The notes beneath the pieces are model-generated. The model saw only the letters and a program-made list of their open reading frames with translations. It had not been told where the DNA came from and ran no database searches. From contig JAOTYD010000015.1 in assembly GCA_029862005.1 (NCBI GenBank), forward strand, positions 16,942 to 80,941: a DNA stretch of 64,000 bases. The letters run 5' to 3'. Source of the stretch: Gammaproteobacteria bacterium (lineage in GTDB: Bacteria; Pseudomonadota; Gammaproteobacteria; GCA-001735895). Of the stretch, positions 35,637 through 46,069 are shown piece after piece; the first letter of the stretch is position 1; each line of letters begins with the position of its first letter. The translations under genes and the position numbers were made by a program.

Positions 35637-38600
35637 ATGGCTTTAACCATCCTGAGTTCAAACCAAGTCGAAATCCTGCAGTCGCGACTGACGCAGCGCA
35701 TTGTTGCTGAACCATTGGCGAATCCATTCGCGCCGGAAATAATTGTCGTGCCAACCTACGCGATGTCGCGCTGGCTGAACCTGCGTATTGCGCAGCAACA
35801 GGGTATCGCGGCAAATATTTATTATCCCCAGGTGAGTGAGTGGATCTGGGGCATGGCTGCGACAAACCTTGATAATCTGCCGCTTAAAGATCCTTATTCG
35901 CGAGGCGAGCTCGCCTGGCAAATTTTTGTTGCCCTGCCTGGAATGCTCGGCCAGACTGCTTTCTTATCCCTGCGTAGGTACCTTGATGACGACCAAACCG
36001 GCATCAAGCGCTGGCAGTTGGCTCAACGCATCGCGACGAGCTTCGACCGCTACCAGACCTATCGGCCGGAACTGATCCGCGATTGGTCCGACGGAGCTGA
36101 CAACCAGTGGCAGGCAAAGCTGTGGCGAAAAATTACCGCCACCAGAAAAGAAGCTCATCGGGTCGATATCATGACCAACATCATCGAGCACCTCGCCGAC
36201 GAAACCACCGAGATTAAACTTCCCCGACGTACCAGCCTGTTCGCGATGTCCAGCCTGGCACCGCTTGCCATTGAATTCATTCATGCGCTCGCGCGCCGCT
36301 GCGATATATTTCTCTACCAGCACAGCCCCACGAATCAATACTGGGCTGACCTGGTCACCGAAAAAGCAAAGGTAAAGCAACGTCTGCAAAATCCTGCCAA
36401 CGCCGAGTATCTCGATACTGGTAACAGTTTACTGGCTTCCTGGGGCAGGCAGGGACAGGCGATGCAGGATTTATTGCTTGGTCTGGGGCCGGTCACCAGT
36501 AGCGAAAACGAAGACAACCTGCTCCCCGGCACTGCCAGCACACTGCAATGCTTGCAGACCAGCCTGTTTAACCTCGAGCCCCCGGCAGCCGGGACGGCGG
36601 TCGATGATTCGGTCTCGGTTCAAATCTGTCACAGCCCGATGCGCGAATGCCAGGTACTGCATAACCACCTGCTGAAGCTGCTCGATCGACACCCTGACCT
36701 GTCGAACGAGGATATCCTGGTTATGGTCCCCGAGATCAGCCGCTATGCACCTTACATCGAGGCAGTTTTCCAGCGCGATGCGAGCAACAAGCGCCCTAAC
36801 CTGGCCTGGAATATCTCCGATATCAGCATTCGCGATGGCCATCCGCTGGTAAAAACTTTCCTGCTGTTATTGAAGCTGCCTGGCAGCAGATTTACCCGTT
36901 CCGAGGTCCTGACATTTCTCGAGTGTGCAGAAATTCGCAAACGTTTCGGCATCGACGAGCAAATGCTCAAACATATATATCGCCTGGTTGAATCCGGCCA
37001 GGTGCGCTGGGGAATTGATGCCAAACAACGACAGGCGCTGGGCCTTCCCGCGGTTCATGAAAATACCTGGCAACAGGCCTGGGAACGGTTTTTCGCGGGT
37101 TATGCAATGGTGGACGATGGCCTCTGGCGCGGTATTTCTCCGATCACCGAGGTTGACACCGAAGCCGGCATCGCAATTTCCCAGTTTAGACATCTGTTCG
37201 AGCGCCTGACCAGCTGGCATGAGAAACTCGGCAAAGCTGCCAGCGGTAAGGTCTGGCAGCGACGTCTACATCAGCTCGTCGACGAGTTTTTTACGCCCTG
37301 GGTCAATACCGATGATTTACTGCTCCCGCTGCGAAACGCAATCAGTGAAATCGGTCAATCCGGATCGACCGAGTTAAGTCCCGGCCTAGTTGGTTACTGG
37401 ATGCAGAAGCAACTGGAGATAAATCAACAACCGGGTCGGCTTTATTCGGGTGGTATTACTTTTTGTGGCATGCAACCCATGCGCAATATCCCATTCCAGG
37501 TAATCTGCGTGCTCGGAATGCACGACAATGCCTTTCCGCGTCAGGATTACCCATCCGAATTCGACCTGATGCATCGGGCCTGGCGCCCCGGTGACCCGCT
37601 CACAGGGGATGAAGACCGCTACCTGATGCTTGAAACCCTGTTGTGTGCGCGACGTTACCTGTATTTCAGCTATTGCGGCCGCAGCCTTAAGGACAATAGC
37701 GAATGTCAGCCTTCAGTATTACTGCGGGAACTACTCGACTATATCGATACCTGCTTTAAAAACGATGATAACGGGCGTACGGCAAGCGAACAGATTACGC
37801 AGGTTCACCCGATGCAGGCATTTTCTCCGAGAAATTTTGAATCCGATGCCTGCGGCTACGATCAGTACTGGTATGACACATCGCGTTATCTCGAAAGCAG
37901 CGAAAATCCAGATCAAAGACCGGCCTGGCAACAGGAAGCGATTGCCTCAATCCTGGATTCTGAGCCGGCAATAGATCTCGACGTACTGAAACGATTCTTC
38001 AGCCATCCGATTCGCTTTTTCTTCAGCTCGAGGCTCGGTATCGGTATGCCTGCAGAACACGGCTCTGACGACGAGGAGAGTTTTTCCCTGCAGGGTTTGC
38101 AGAAGTGGGGGCTGGCCAGCCGTATCGCCGATGACTGTCTGGCAGGAAGACATAGTGACGTCGCAAAATTTTCAGCGCAGGGTTTGTTACCGCATGGCAG
38201 CGCCGCAACCGGCGAATGGTCAGCCATCCGCAGCGAATATCAGATCCTGTTCGATCAGCTGCAGCATTTTGGTGACGCGCAACCCGCAACCCGGGCTGTC
38301 GAGTGCGAACTAGACACGGGCCTGACGCTGTTCGGAGAAGTCGGTGCCTGTTATCCCGGCATCGGATTGATGCACTTCACTGCCAGTAAAACCGTCAAAA
38401 GCAGGTCCGTCATGTCGCTTTGGCTCGATCACCTGGCGCTCTCGGCGACCGCACAGCTGGCTCTACCGGAATGCAGTCAATTGCTGACCCCGGTTGCAAA
38501 AGGACTTCGTTTTGAGGCTGTCGATGCTTCCAGTGCCAGAAAAATTCTGACCAACTATGTGTCACTGTTCCGTCAGGGTCAGACGTATCCACTGCCGGTG

Positions 38601-38840
38601 TTTCCCGACACCAGCTACGCCTGGGCATCACATGTCGATCCGGATATTGCGATGAGCAAGGCACTTGCCTGCTGGCATGGAAACCAGTACCGGAACGCGC
38701 CTCCCGGTGAGTGCGACGATGCATTCATTCGACTTGCATTGCAGCAAAACCCGGCCAGGCCACTCGATGACCCGCTGTTTAAGGATTGCGCGCGGCAAAT
38801 TTACCTGCCCCCAATCAAGCACGCTGCCAAAAATGCCTGA
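35637..38840 (+). CDS. recC: Exodeoxyribonuclease V subunit gamma RecC
   Basis: 1067 residues. Subunit of RecBCD that scans for Chi and threads the 3' strand; its inactive helicase-like fold explains why Walker motifs are missing. Signature strings: MSRWLNLRIAQQQGIAANIYYP, LWRKI, FQVICVLGMHDNAFPRQDYPSEFDLM, GDEDRYLMLETLLCARRYLYFSYCGRSLKDN. Start at ATG 35637 (MALTILSSNQVEI); a TTG at 35595 would add fourteen residues unlike the family. The stop overlaps recB by 8 bp. TATAAT at about 35601-35606 may be its -10 box. Confidence 0.96.
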   Translation: MALTILSSNQVEILQSRLTQRIVAEPLANPFAPEIIVVPTYAMSRWLNLRIAQQQGIAANIYYPQVSEWIWGMAATNLDNLPLKDPYSRGELAWQIFVALPGMLGQTAFLSLRRYLDDDQTGIKRWQLAQRIATSFDRYQTYRPELIRDWSDGADNQWQAKLWRKITATRKEAHRVDIMTNIIEHLADETTEIKLPRRTSLFAMSSLAPLAIEFIHALARRCDIFLYQHSPTNQYWADLVTEKAKVKQRLQNPANAEYLDTGNSLLASWGRQGQAMQDLLLGLGPVTSSENEDNLLPGTASTLQCLQTSLFNLEPPAAGTAVDDSVSVQICHSPMRECQVLHNHLLKLLDRHPDLSNEDILVMVPEISRYAPYIEAVFQRDASNKRPNLAWNISDISIRDGHPLVKTFLLLLKLPGSRFTRSEVLTFLECAEIRKRFGIDEQMLKHIYRLVESGQVRWGIDAKQRQALGLPAVHENTWQQAWERFFAGYAMVDDGLWRGISPITEVDTEAGIAISQFRHLFERLTSWHEKLGKAASGKVWQRRLHQLVDEFFTPWVNTDDLLLPLRNAISEIGQSGSTELSPGLVGYWMQKQLEINQQPGRLYSGGITFCGMQPMRNIPFQVICVLGMHDNAFPRQDYPSEFDLMHRAWRPGDPLTGDEDRYLMLETLLCARRYLYFSYCGRSLKDNSECQPSVLLRELLDYIDTCFKNDDNGRTASEQITQVHPMQAFSPRNFESDACGYDQYWYDTSRYLESSENPDQRPAWQQEAIASILDSEPAIDLDVLKRFFSHPIRFFFSSRLGIGMPAEHGSDDEESFSLQGLQKWGLASRIADDCLAGRHSDVAKFSAQGLLPHGSAATGEWSAIRSEYQILFDQLQHFGDAQPATRAVECELDTGLTLFGEVGACYPGIGLMHFTASKTVKSRSVMSLWLDHLALSATAQLALPECSQLLTPVAKGLRFEAVDASSARKILTNYVSLFRQGQTYPLPVFPDTSYAWASHVDPDIAMSKALACWHGNQYRNAPPGECDDAFIRLALQQNPARPLDDPLFKDCARQIYLPPIKHAAKNA

Positions 38841-41800
38841 TATTTCGATGCCTTACCACCTCGACGCCAGGGCAATACTGGGGCTCGATCTCGAGGGTGT
38901 CAAACTGATCGAGGCGAGTGCCGGCACCGGAAAAACGCACACCATTTCCGACCTTTACCTGCGACATATCCTGGCGGGTCGACATCCGTCACAGATTCTG
39001 ATCGTGACTTATACCAACGCGGCGACCGAAGAATTGCGGGGCCGCATCCGCAAACGACTCTATGACGCGCTGGATCTGCTCCAGCATGCAGCTGGCTGCG
39101 AGGACGAGTTGCTGTCGTTGCTGCAGGAGCAGTCAGCGAATCTCGATAAAGACGCACGGAATACCCGGATCACTCGTTTGCAACTTGCGTTACGCAGCAT
39201 GGATGAGGCTGCGATCTCAACCATTCACAGCTTCTGTCAGCGCAGCCTGAGGGAGCACGCATTATCCGGTAACCAGCTTTTCGATAGCGATATGCTGACC
39301 GATGATGACCGGATCTGGGAATCCGCGATAAAAGACTGGTGGCGCAAACGGACCTATGATCTTGATCGCGAGGCCTGGCGGTTTATTCATGACGGCTTAC
39401 CGGATCTAGACAGCCTGATCGCAATCTTGCTGGACTTGCGGAACAAGCCGTCAGCGCGCATCCTGCCGGAAACACTCGACAACCTGCCCACGCTGCTGGA
39501 ACAGCCGCGAAAGATTGCGCAGTCACTACACCGGTTGGCTCCGATATGGATTCAGCAACGGGCCGAAATTGGCGAAATTATTTCGAAATCAACGGCACTT
39601 AGCCGAACCTTAAAGTTGCCATATCATCAGGAGAATCTGCCGGCGTTTCTGGAGGCTGCCGACCTGTTTTTCAACGCGCCCGAGCCCACCGCCCTTTTCC
39701 CGAATTTCCAGTACCTGGGAGCGGACTTGTTACACCAGAACTCTAAACCCAGTAAACGGGGACAGGATCCCGGACTGGACCACGAATTTTTCAAAACGGT
39801 AAGTCCCATCGCCAACGAATGGCTTCGGTTTAGCAACGAGCTTGGGCCGAAACTGCGCGCCGATGCATACCATTTTGCCTCGCAAGCAGTACGGGCAACC
39901 AAGCGTGAAATGACCGCGCTCGCTTTTCAGGACCAACTGACATTACTTTTGGAGGCACTCGAATCAGGCAGCGGAGAAGCGTTGGCAGCGAGCCTGCGGC
40001 ACCAGTACCCGGTCGCGATGATCGATGAATTCCAGGACACCGACACGATCCAGTATAAAATTTTCAACCATATTTACCTGTCGGCGAATGACATCAGCCT
40101 GACACTGATAGGCGATCCCAAGCAGGCAATTTACAGCTTTCGTGGTGGTGATATCTTCACCTATATACAGGCCCGGCGTTTACCGGGGATAGGCCTGTTC
40201 AGTCTGCAAACAAACTGGCGCTCTCAACCAAAACTGGTAGATGCCGTCAACACGCTATTTTCGAATCGGCCTGATGCGTTTATTTACCAGGATTCGATCA
40301 TGTTCTCGCCGGTCGACTCGATTCAGCACAATGTAAATTACGAGCTTCGCCTGGAAGACCGGATTTCCCCGGCAATGACCCTGTGGCAGCTTCCCGGGAG
40401 CGAACAACAGGGCAACCATACGCGCCAGGCCATGCGGGACATGATCAACGAGGCGATTGCTGGTGAAATCTGCGCGCTGCTCGAAAAAGCCGCCCAACAA
40501 ACGGCCACTATTAACGGTCGCAGCCTGCAAAGCGGCGATATTGCAATCCTCGTACGGCAGGCCTCCGAGGGGCATGCCTTAAGTCGGGTCCTGAATCGTT
40601 ATGGCATCCGCTCGGTCACTATCGGTCGAGATTCCGTTTTCAGGAGTGAAGAAGCCAGGGGTCTTTATGATCTGATGTTGGCGATTTCCCAGTGCCAGGA
40701 TCAAACCCTGGCCACTTTTTCGCTAACGTCCAGCCTGCTCAATCTCGATTACCGGCAAATCGCAGCGATCCTTGAAAGCGATTCTGCGTGGCAGCGCTGG
40801 ATTGAAGACTTAAGCCACCTGCAACAGCTCTGGGAACGGCACGGATTTATCGCGATGTTTCAGTCTTTGCTGCATCGATTCGATATCACACGATCCCTGG
40901 CGCAAAAGGACAACAAGGAAAGACGTATTACCAATCTACTGCATCTGGCTGAATTGCTACAACAGCAGTCGACGATCGCGGCCGGAATGTCTCCGATGAT
41001 CAGCTGGTTCCACGATCAGTTTGAAGAAAACGGTAACGAAGACGCCGAGCTGCGCCTGGAAGACGATGAGGCGCTGGTCAAGATAGTCACCGTTCACAAG
41101 TCCAAGGGCTTGCAATACCCCGTTGTATTTGTTCCCTTCCTGTGGTCCTGTAAACCGGTAGACCCGGCCAGAGCGGTCTACTTTCATGATGCCGGGATGA
41201 CACCGTGCATCGATCTCGGATCTGCGGAACTGGAAGCAAACTGGCTGATCGCAGAAAAAGAGCGCCTCGCCGAGGACATGCGCCTGTTATACGTGGCATT
41301 GACCCGAGCGCGCTCGAAAGTGTACCTGGCCTGGGGCCCCGCTGGTGATCCCGGAAAACAGGGTTATGCAAAACAGACCGCGCTCGCTTACCTGCTCCAC
41401 TCGAGGCAAACTCCGGATGAACTCGAATCGGTGGCGCCCGACGGGTTTGCGGGCGACCTCGACCTTGCAGCCGATTTGCAGGCCCTGGTCGACAGGAGCG
41501 CCGCAACCATCGAGCTTGTCCCGCTGCCGCATGAGAACCTGACGCCCGGATTGCGTCAGGACGGCGCACGGCAGCAACCGTCTCAACTGGCCATGTTTAC
41601 GCGTGGCAACACGATCCCATGGCGGGTAAATAGTTTCAGTGGCCTGACACGCGATATACATCAACCGGGCAGCCCCGAAAACATGCACGCTGCGGATGAT
41701 TCTATCCTGGATTTCCCCGCGGGAAGCCATATCGGATTGCTCATCCATTCACTACTCGAGAACCTGGATTTTCAGCAAGATATCGCACAGCAGTGTGCAC

Positions 41801-42432
41801 AGCTATTCCCACACTACCTGGCCCCGTCGGGATTGACTGCCGAAAATGAACCGACGCTGGTCAGATGGCTGGAGAACATTGTACTGGCACCCATCGACGA
41901 TACTGGTCTGACTTTAAATAGCCTGTCTCGCGAGCAGCGACTTAACGAACTGTCATTCGATTTCGCGCTGGATCATCTTGATACAGAAGCCTTGAATCGA
42001 GTCATGCAGTCCCTGTCTCCGCTGCCATTGAAAGACGTGAGCAGTCCCGAATTCTGCGGTTTAATGACCGGTGTAATCGACCTTGTGTTCGTTCACCAGG
42101 GTCGCTATTACCTCGCCGATTATAAAAGCAACCTGCTCGGCAGCAGGCTGGAGGACTACAGCCCCGAGCACCTTCAGCGGGCAATGCTGGAGCGACGTTA
42201 TGACCTGCAGTCTCTGCTGTATTCGGTCGCACTTCATCGTTTCCTGAAACAACGCCTCAGTGACTATAAATTCGAGCATCACTACGGTGGCGCTTACTAT
42301 CTGTTCCTGCGCGGCTTGAGGCCGGAGCATGGCAACCGCTTTGGTGTCCATTTCGACCGGCCCGCGTGGCAAACCATTGATACCCTCGATCGGTTGATGC
42401 AGTTTACGCCGCTGGCAATGGCGGGCGCATGA
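38833..42432 (+). CDS. recB: Exodeoxyribonuclease V subunit beta RecB
   Basis: 1199 residues from ATG 38833 (MPDISMPYHLD), overlapping the recC stop. SF1A helicase-nuclease: Walker A EASAGTGKTHT near residues 31-41, VTYTNAATEELRGRI, IHSFCQRSLREHA, DEFQDTDTIQYKIF, LIGDPKQAIYSFRGGDIF and TVHKSKGLQYPVVFVPFLW, followed by LLYVALTRARSK. The C-terminal nuclease has GVIDLVFVHQGRYYLADYKSN with the metal-binding acidic residues and the lysine. The order recC-recB-recD with overlaps suggests translational coupling of all three. Confidence 0.97.
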   Translation: MPDISMPYHLDARAILGLDLEGVKLIEASAGTGKTHTISDLYLRHILAGRHPSQILIVTYTNAATEELRGRIRKRLYDALDLLQHAAGCEDELLSLLQEQSANLDKDARNTRITRLQLALRSMDEAAISTIHSFCQRSLREHALSGNQLFDSDMLTDDDRIWESAIKDWWRKRTYDLDREAWRFIHDGLPDLDSLIAILLDLRNKPSARILPETLDNLPTLLEQPRKIAQSLHRLAPIWIQQRAEIGEIISKSTALSRTLKLPYHQENLPAFLEAADLFFNAPEPTALFPNFQYLGADLLHQNSKPSKRGQDPGLDHEFFKTVSPIANEWLRFSNELGPKLRADAYHFASQAVRATKREMTALAFQDQLTLLLEALESGSGEALAASLRHQYPVAMIDEFQDTDTIQYKIFNHIYLSANDISLTLIGDPKQAIYSFRGGDIFTYIQARRLPGIGLFSLQTNWRSQPKLVDAVNTLFSNRPDAFIYQDSIMFSPVDSIQHNVNYELRLEDRISPAMTLWQLPGSEQQGNHTRQAMRDMINEAIAGEICALLEKAAQQTATINGRSLQSGDIAILVRQASEGHALSRVLNRYGIRSVTIGRDSVFRSEEARGLYDLMLAISQCQDQTLATFSLTSSLLNLDYRQIAAILESDSAWQRWIEDLSHLQQLWERHGFIAMFQSLLHRFDITRSLAQKDNKERRITNLLHLAELLQQQSTIAAGMSPMISWFHDQFEENGNEDAELRLEDDEALVKIVTVHKSKGLQYPVVFVPFLWSCKPVDPARAVYFHDAGMTPCIDLGSAELEANWLIAEKERLAEDMRLLYVALTRARSKVYLAWGPAGDPGKQGYAKQTALAYLLHSRQTPDELESVAPDGFAGDLDLAADLQALVDRSAATIELVPLPHENLTPGLRQDGARQQPSQLAMFTRGNTIPWRVNSFSGLTRDIHQPGSPENMHAADDSILDFPAGSHIGLLIHSLLENLDFQQDIAQQCAQLFPHYLAPSGLTAENEPTLVRWLENIVLAPIDDTGLTLNSLSREQRLNELSFDFALDHLDTEALNRVMQSLSPLPLKDVSSPEFCGLMTGVIDLVFVHQGRYYLADYKSNLLGSRLEDYSPEHLQRAMLERRYDLQSLLYSVALHRFLKQRLSDYKFEHHYGGAYYLFLRGLRPEHGNRFGVHFDRPAWQTIDTLDRLMQFTPLAMAGA

Positions 42433-44183
42433 CGGGACTGGTCTACAGTCTCGCGCGCGGCGGCGATATCAGCTGGTTAAGCTATTATTTTGCCGAGTTT
42501 GTTGCACGGCAGGCCGGGAGCGCGATCGATGACCTCCCCGGCCTCAGTGCCGCGCTCGTCAGCGAAGCCAACCTTGCCGGAAACGTTTGCGTCGAGCTTG
42601 ACCGTTACCGTACGCGCCCTCTCTTTAGTTCCGAGCAGATCGACGCGGGATTAATCCCGGGTAATCTTGATAGCGCCGACTGGTGTGCCCGCTTACATAA
42701 ATGTTCCTGCGTCGGTGAACCCCATGAAAATGCTCCACTGATACTCGATGGTCATCGCCTGTACCTGGGTCGCTTCTGGTTTTATGAAGACTACGTTGCT
42801 AACAGAATCCAGGCAATGCTTGACGACCATACTGCCACCGATCCGCAAACGATAGGCGATCATATCGATGCATTATTTGCCACCGAGAAGACCGTCGACG
42901 AGGACCAGAAAAGCGCCGTCCTGGCAGCCGCCAGCAAAACTTTCAGTGTTATCTCGGGAGGACCCGGGAGTGGCAAGACATCGACCGTCATTCGTATCCT
43001 CGCAGTGTTACTGACACTGGATCCCGCATGTCGGATTGCGCTGGCCGCACCGACCGGCAAGGCAGCGGCTCGTATGACGGATTCGATTCGTCAACGCCTG
43101 GACCATGTCGATATCGACAACAGCAACATAAAGAACCTGCCGGGCGAGGCAACCACGCTGCATCGACTGCTTGGTTATCGACGTAATGGCTTTAATTACG
43201 ATGAACACAATCGCCTGCCAGTCGATTGTGTTGTCATCGATGAAGCCTCGATGATTGATCTGAAACTGATGTTTCACCTGCTTGCCGCGTTGCCGGAACA
43301 CGCCCGGCTCATACTGCTCGGCGATCGTGATCAACTGGCATCCGTTGCCGCCGGAAACGTGCTCGGTGATATAACCGGTCACGGCCATGCACGGGATACC
43401 CGGGTTTCTCCGTTAGCGGCCTCGATCGCGCTACTGCGTAACAATTACCGGTTTGATCGAGACAGCGCTATTGGCGAGATGGCATCCCTGGTCAACCAGG
43501 GCCGGAGCACCGATGCAATCGACCTGTTGCGCCGCAATGACGCAGGTCTGCGGTGGCATTGTGAAAGCACGGATCAAATTGACGCCGAAGCGCTTGCCGG
43601 GTTATACGATGCTTATCAGCCTATCTTCGAGCAAGATACGCCCGAAGATGCGCTCGGGGTTTACGAATCCACGCGTGTATTGTGTGCAACCAACTGGGGA
43701 CCCTGTGGTGTCGAGTCACTCAATTCCAGGATTTCAAGTGCGCTGTTAGCACGTAACCAGATGCCTGAATCAGATTTGTACTGCGGCCTGCCAATCATGA
43801 TTACCCGAAATCATCATGAACTGGGCCTGTATAACGGTGATACCGGAATTCTGTGGCAGTACCCGCAGCAAGGCCTACGTGCCTGCTTTCGCGATTCAGG
43901 CGGAGGTATTCGCGACCTCGCGATCAACCGCCTGCCCGACTTCACACCGGCCTGGGCGAGCAGTGTACATAAATCGCAGGGGTCCGAGTTCGACTCGGTG
44001 TTACTGATCCTGCCTTATGATCCCGAATCAGAAGCGCTTTCGCGTGAATTGATTTATACGGCCATCACGCGTGCCCGGCAGCAATTTATTTTGCATGCCG
44101 CAGAAAGCGTAGTCATCAAGGCCATCGAAAAGCTTACCCGGCGTCATTCGGGCCTCGCGCACAAGCTCGGGTGGCCGGTTTAA
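42429..44183 (+). CDS. recD: Exodeoxyribonuclease V subunit alpha RecD
   Basis: 584 residues, the 5'-3' helicase of RecBCD. Walker A SGGPGSGKTSTVIRILAVL, PTGKAAARMTDSI, VVIDEASMIDLKLM (Walker B), LILLGDRDQLASVAAGNVLGDI, and C-terminal SSVHKSQGSEFDSV with TAITRARQQ. Its ATG overlaps the recB stop by 4 bp. All three RecBCD subunits appear complete, so the enzyme should be functional. Confidence 0.97.
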   Translation: MTGLVYSLARGGDISWLSYYFAEFVARQAGSAIDDLPGLSAALVSEANLAGNVCVELDRYRTRPLFSSEQIDAGLIPGNLDSADWCARLHKCSCVGEPHENAPLILDGHRLYLGRFWFYEDYVANRIQAMLDDHTATDPQTIGDHIDALFATEKTVDEDQKSAVLAAASKTFSVISGGPGSGKTSTVIRILAVLLTLDPACRIALAAPTGKAAARMTDSIRQRLDHVDIDNSNIKNLPGEATTLHRLLGYRRNGFNYDEHNRLPVDCVVIDEASMIDLKLMFHLLAALPEHARLILLGDRDQLASVAAGNVLGDITGHGHARDTRVSPLAASIALLRNNYRFDRDSAIGEMASLVNQGRSTDAIDLLRRNDAGLRWHCESTDQIDAEALAGLYDAYQPIFEQDTPEDALGVYESTRVLCATNWGPCGVESLNSRISSALLARNQMPESDLYCGLPIMITRNHHELGLYNGDTGILWQYPQQGLRACFRDSGGGIRDLAINRLPDFTPAWASSVHKSQGSEFDSVLLILPYDPESEALSRELIYTAITRARQQFILHAAESVVIKAIEKLTRRHSGLAHKLGWPV

Positions 44184-44315
44184 GGCTTGAAGCCAGCCTC
44201 GATCCAAGCTTGATTTCAGCGCTGTATGTACTAATAAGGTAGTCATTATCACACAGGGATAGCCCGCGCTTTTCGGTAAGATGTCCGCCCTGCTTTTACC
44301 GACCTGCACTTCGAT

Positions 44316-46013
44316 ATGAGTATCTCCGGCCTCGGCAAAGCGCTGATCGTTGACGACGAAAAAACCAATCGTCTAGTTTTAAAATCGCTGCTCAGCAAGC
44401 TGGGTTATCAGACCATTGAAGCCGTCAACGGCGAGGAAGCGATCGCCCTGTTCAAGCAGGAAAATCCAGACATCATATTCATGGATGTAATGATGCCTGT
44501 GCTCGATGGTTACGAGGCGACACGCCAAATCAAGGCCGCTTCTGCCAATCGATTCGTTCCGGTCATTTTTCTGACCGCGATGAGTGACGAGGAAGCACTC
44601 GCGCAATGCATAGAGGCAGGTGGCGATGACTTCCTGATTAAGCCGTACGACAAAATTATCCTGCAGAGCAAGATTCGTTCTATGCAGCGCATAGCGGTAC
44701 TGAATCGCGAAGTACAGGGCATGTACAGCATGATTCACCGGGAACAGGAAATAGCCGAGTCTGTTTTCATCAACGCAATTCAGAGCGCCAATATCGAAAA
44801 TCCCTACCTGCGACAGGTGGTACGCCCTGCCGGCATCTTCAGCGGTGACATGGTGCTATCAGCCTATTCACCTTCGCGTGACCTGTATTTTCTGACCGGG
44901 GATTTTACCGGACATGGGCTACTTGCTGCGCTCGGGGCGATGCCGGTATCCGAGGTATTTCGCGCCATGACTACCAAGGGTTTCAGCCCCGAAGAAATAC
45001 TGACTGGCATTAATAAGAAGCTGAAATCGATGTTGCCGGTCGGAATGTTTTTCGGTGCACAACTTGTAGTCGTCAACCATGATCTCGAACATGTTCGCGT
45101 TTTCAACGCCGGCATGCCGGACGTGATCATCGTCGATGGGGAAAGCAACCAGATCAAGCATCGCCTGGCGTCTACCGGCTTGCCGCTCGGCGTCGAGGCG
45201 GTCATGGACCCAAAGGAAATGCTGCAATACGCTCCCATTGCCTACAACGACAAGATATTGATGCATAGCGATGGTTTGACCGAGGCGCGTAATGCAAAGG
45301 ACGAGGAATTTGGCAATGAACGTCTGCTGGCATCGATTTCAAGCGCGGCGAAAAACACAATTTTCGACCAGGTTTTCGATGATCTCGACCGGTTTTGTGG
45401 CGATATCACGACCCAGGCGGATGATGTCACGCTGGTAGAGATAACCTGTGTCCACGATGTGTTGCCGGAAATCGAGGTGCATGACTATATCAAGCCGTCC
45501 AAGTACACGTTGGGTGATCGCGGCGAGTGGAAACTATCGATGCGATTTAACGGCGCCAGGCTGCGGGAGACGAACCCCGTCCCTATTCTGGTGAACTACC
45601 TGATGGAAATGGAAAAGCTCGAAGCCGAACGGCAATCATTATTCACGGTGGTGACCGAATTATATTTAAATGCCCTGGACCACGGTGTGCTCGACCTCGA
45701 TTCAAATCAGAAAGCTGATCCCGCAGGATTCGAAGCCTATTTTCAAACGCGCGAAAGTCGACTGGCCACGCTCGACAGCGGTTACGTCATTTTCAATTTG
45801 TCCGTTGAACAGGAATCTACCCGGCGTAGCATCCTGCTGCGTATCGAGGACAGTGGTAAGGGTTTCGATTATGAAAATCACAACCCGCCGCTCGACGGGG
45901 CTGCCGCACTGAGTGGGCGCGGTATATTGTTGATCCAGGACTTATGTGAATCACTTGAATACCATGGCAAGGGCAATATCGCCATCGCCCGCTTCGGCTG
46001 GAGCACCAACTAG
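44316..46013 (+). CDS. Response regulator with PP2C (SpoIIE) phosphatase and HATPase domains
   Basis: 565 residues. N-terminal REC domain (acidic D13-D14, phosphoacceptor D57 in IIFMD, K109 in FLIKPYD) at 5-122; a PP2C/SpoIIE phosphatase about 165-380 with SGDMV, TGDFTGHG, LMHSDGLTEARN and ADDVTLVEI metal-binding motifs; and a C-terminal HATPase of the anti-sigma-factor-kinase type from about 400 with TELYLNALDHGVLD (N box), EDSGKGFD and GRGILLIQDLCESLEY. Together these suggest that a two-component signal switches a partner-switching (anti-sigma/antagonist) system. No STAS antagonist or anti-sigma gene is adjacent. It stands alone after recD. Confidence 0.9.
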   Translation: MSISGLGKALIVDDEKTNRLVLKSLLSKLGYQTIEAVNGEEAIALFKQENPDIIFMDVMMPVLDGYEATRQIKAASANRFVPVIFLTAMSDEEALAQCIEAGGDDFLIKPYDKIILQSKIRSMQRIAVLNREVQGMYSMIHREQEIAESVFINAIQSANIENPYLRQVVRPAGIFSGDMVLSAYSPSRDLYFLTGDFTGHGLLAALGAMPVSEVFRAMTTKGFSPEEILTGINKKLKSMLPVGMFFGAQLVVVNHDLEHVRVFNAGMPDVIIVDGESNQIKHRLASTGLPLGVEAVMDPKEMLQYAPIAYNDKILMHSDGLTEARNAKDEEFGNERLLASISSAAKNTIFDQVFDDLDRFCGDITTQADDVTLVEITCVHDVLPEIEVHDYIKPSKYTLGDRGEWKLSMRFNGARLRETNPVPILVNYLMEMEKLEAERQSLFTVVTELYLNALDHGVLDLDSNQKADPAGFEAYFQTRESRLATLDSGYVIFNLSVEQESTRRSILLRIEDSGKGFDYENHNPPLDGAAALSGRGILLIQDLCESLEYHGKGNIAIARFGWSTN

Positions 46014-46069
46014 TCGATAGTTAAAGAATGCCGGGCTCGACCCGCGTCGCCAGCAAAACGCCCGCCGGA

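Noticed and set aside
38665..38832. Longer N-terminus for recB
   Set aside because: It is the recC 3' end read in another frame; ATG 38833 gives the normal RecB start.
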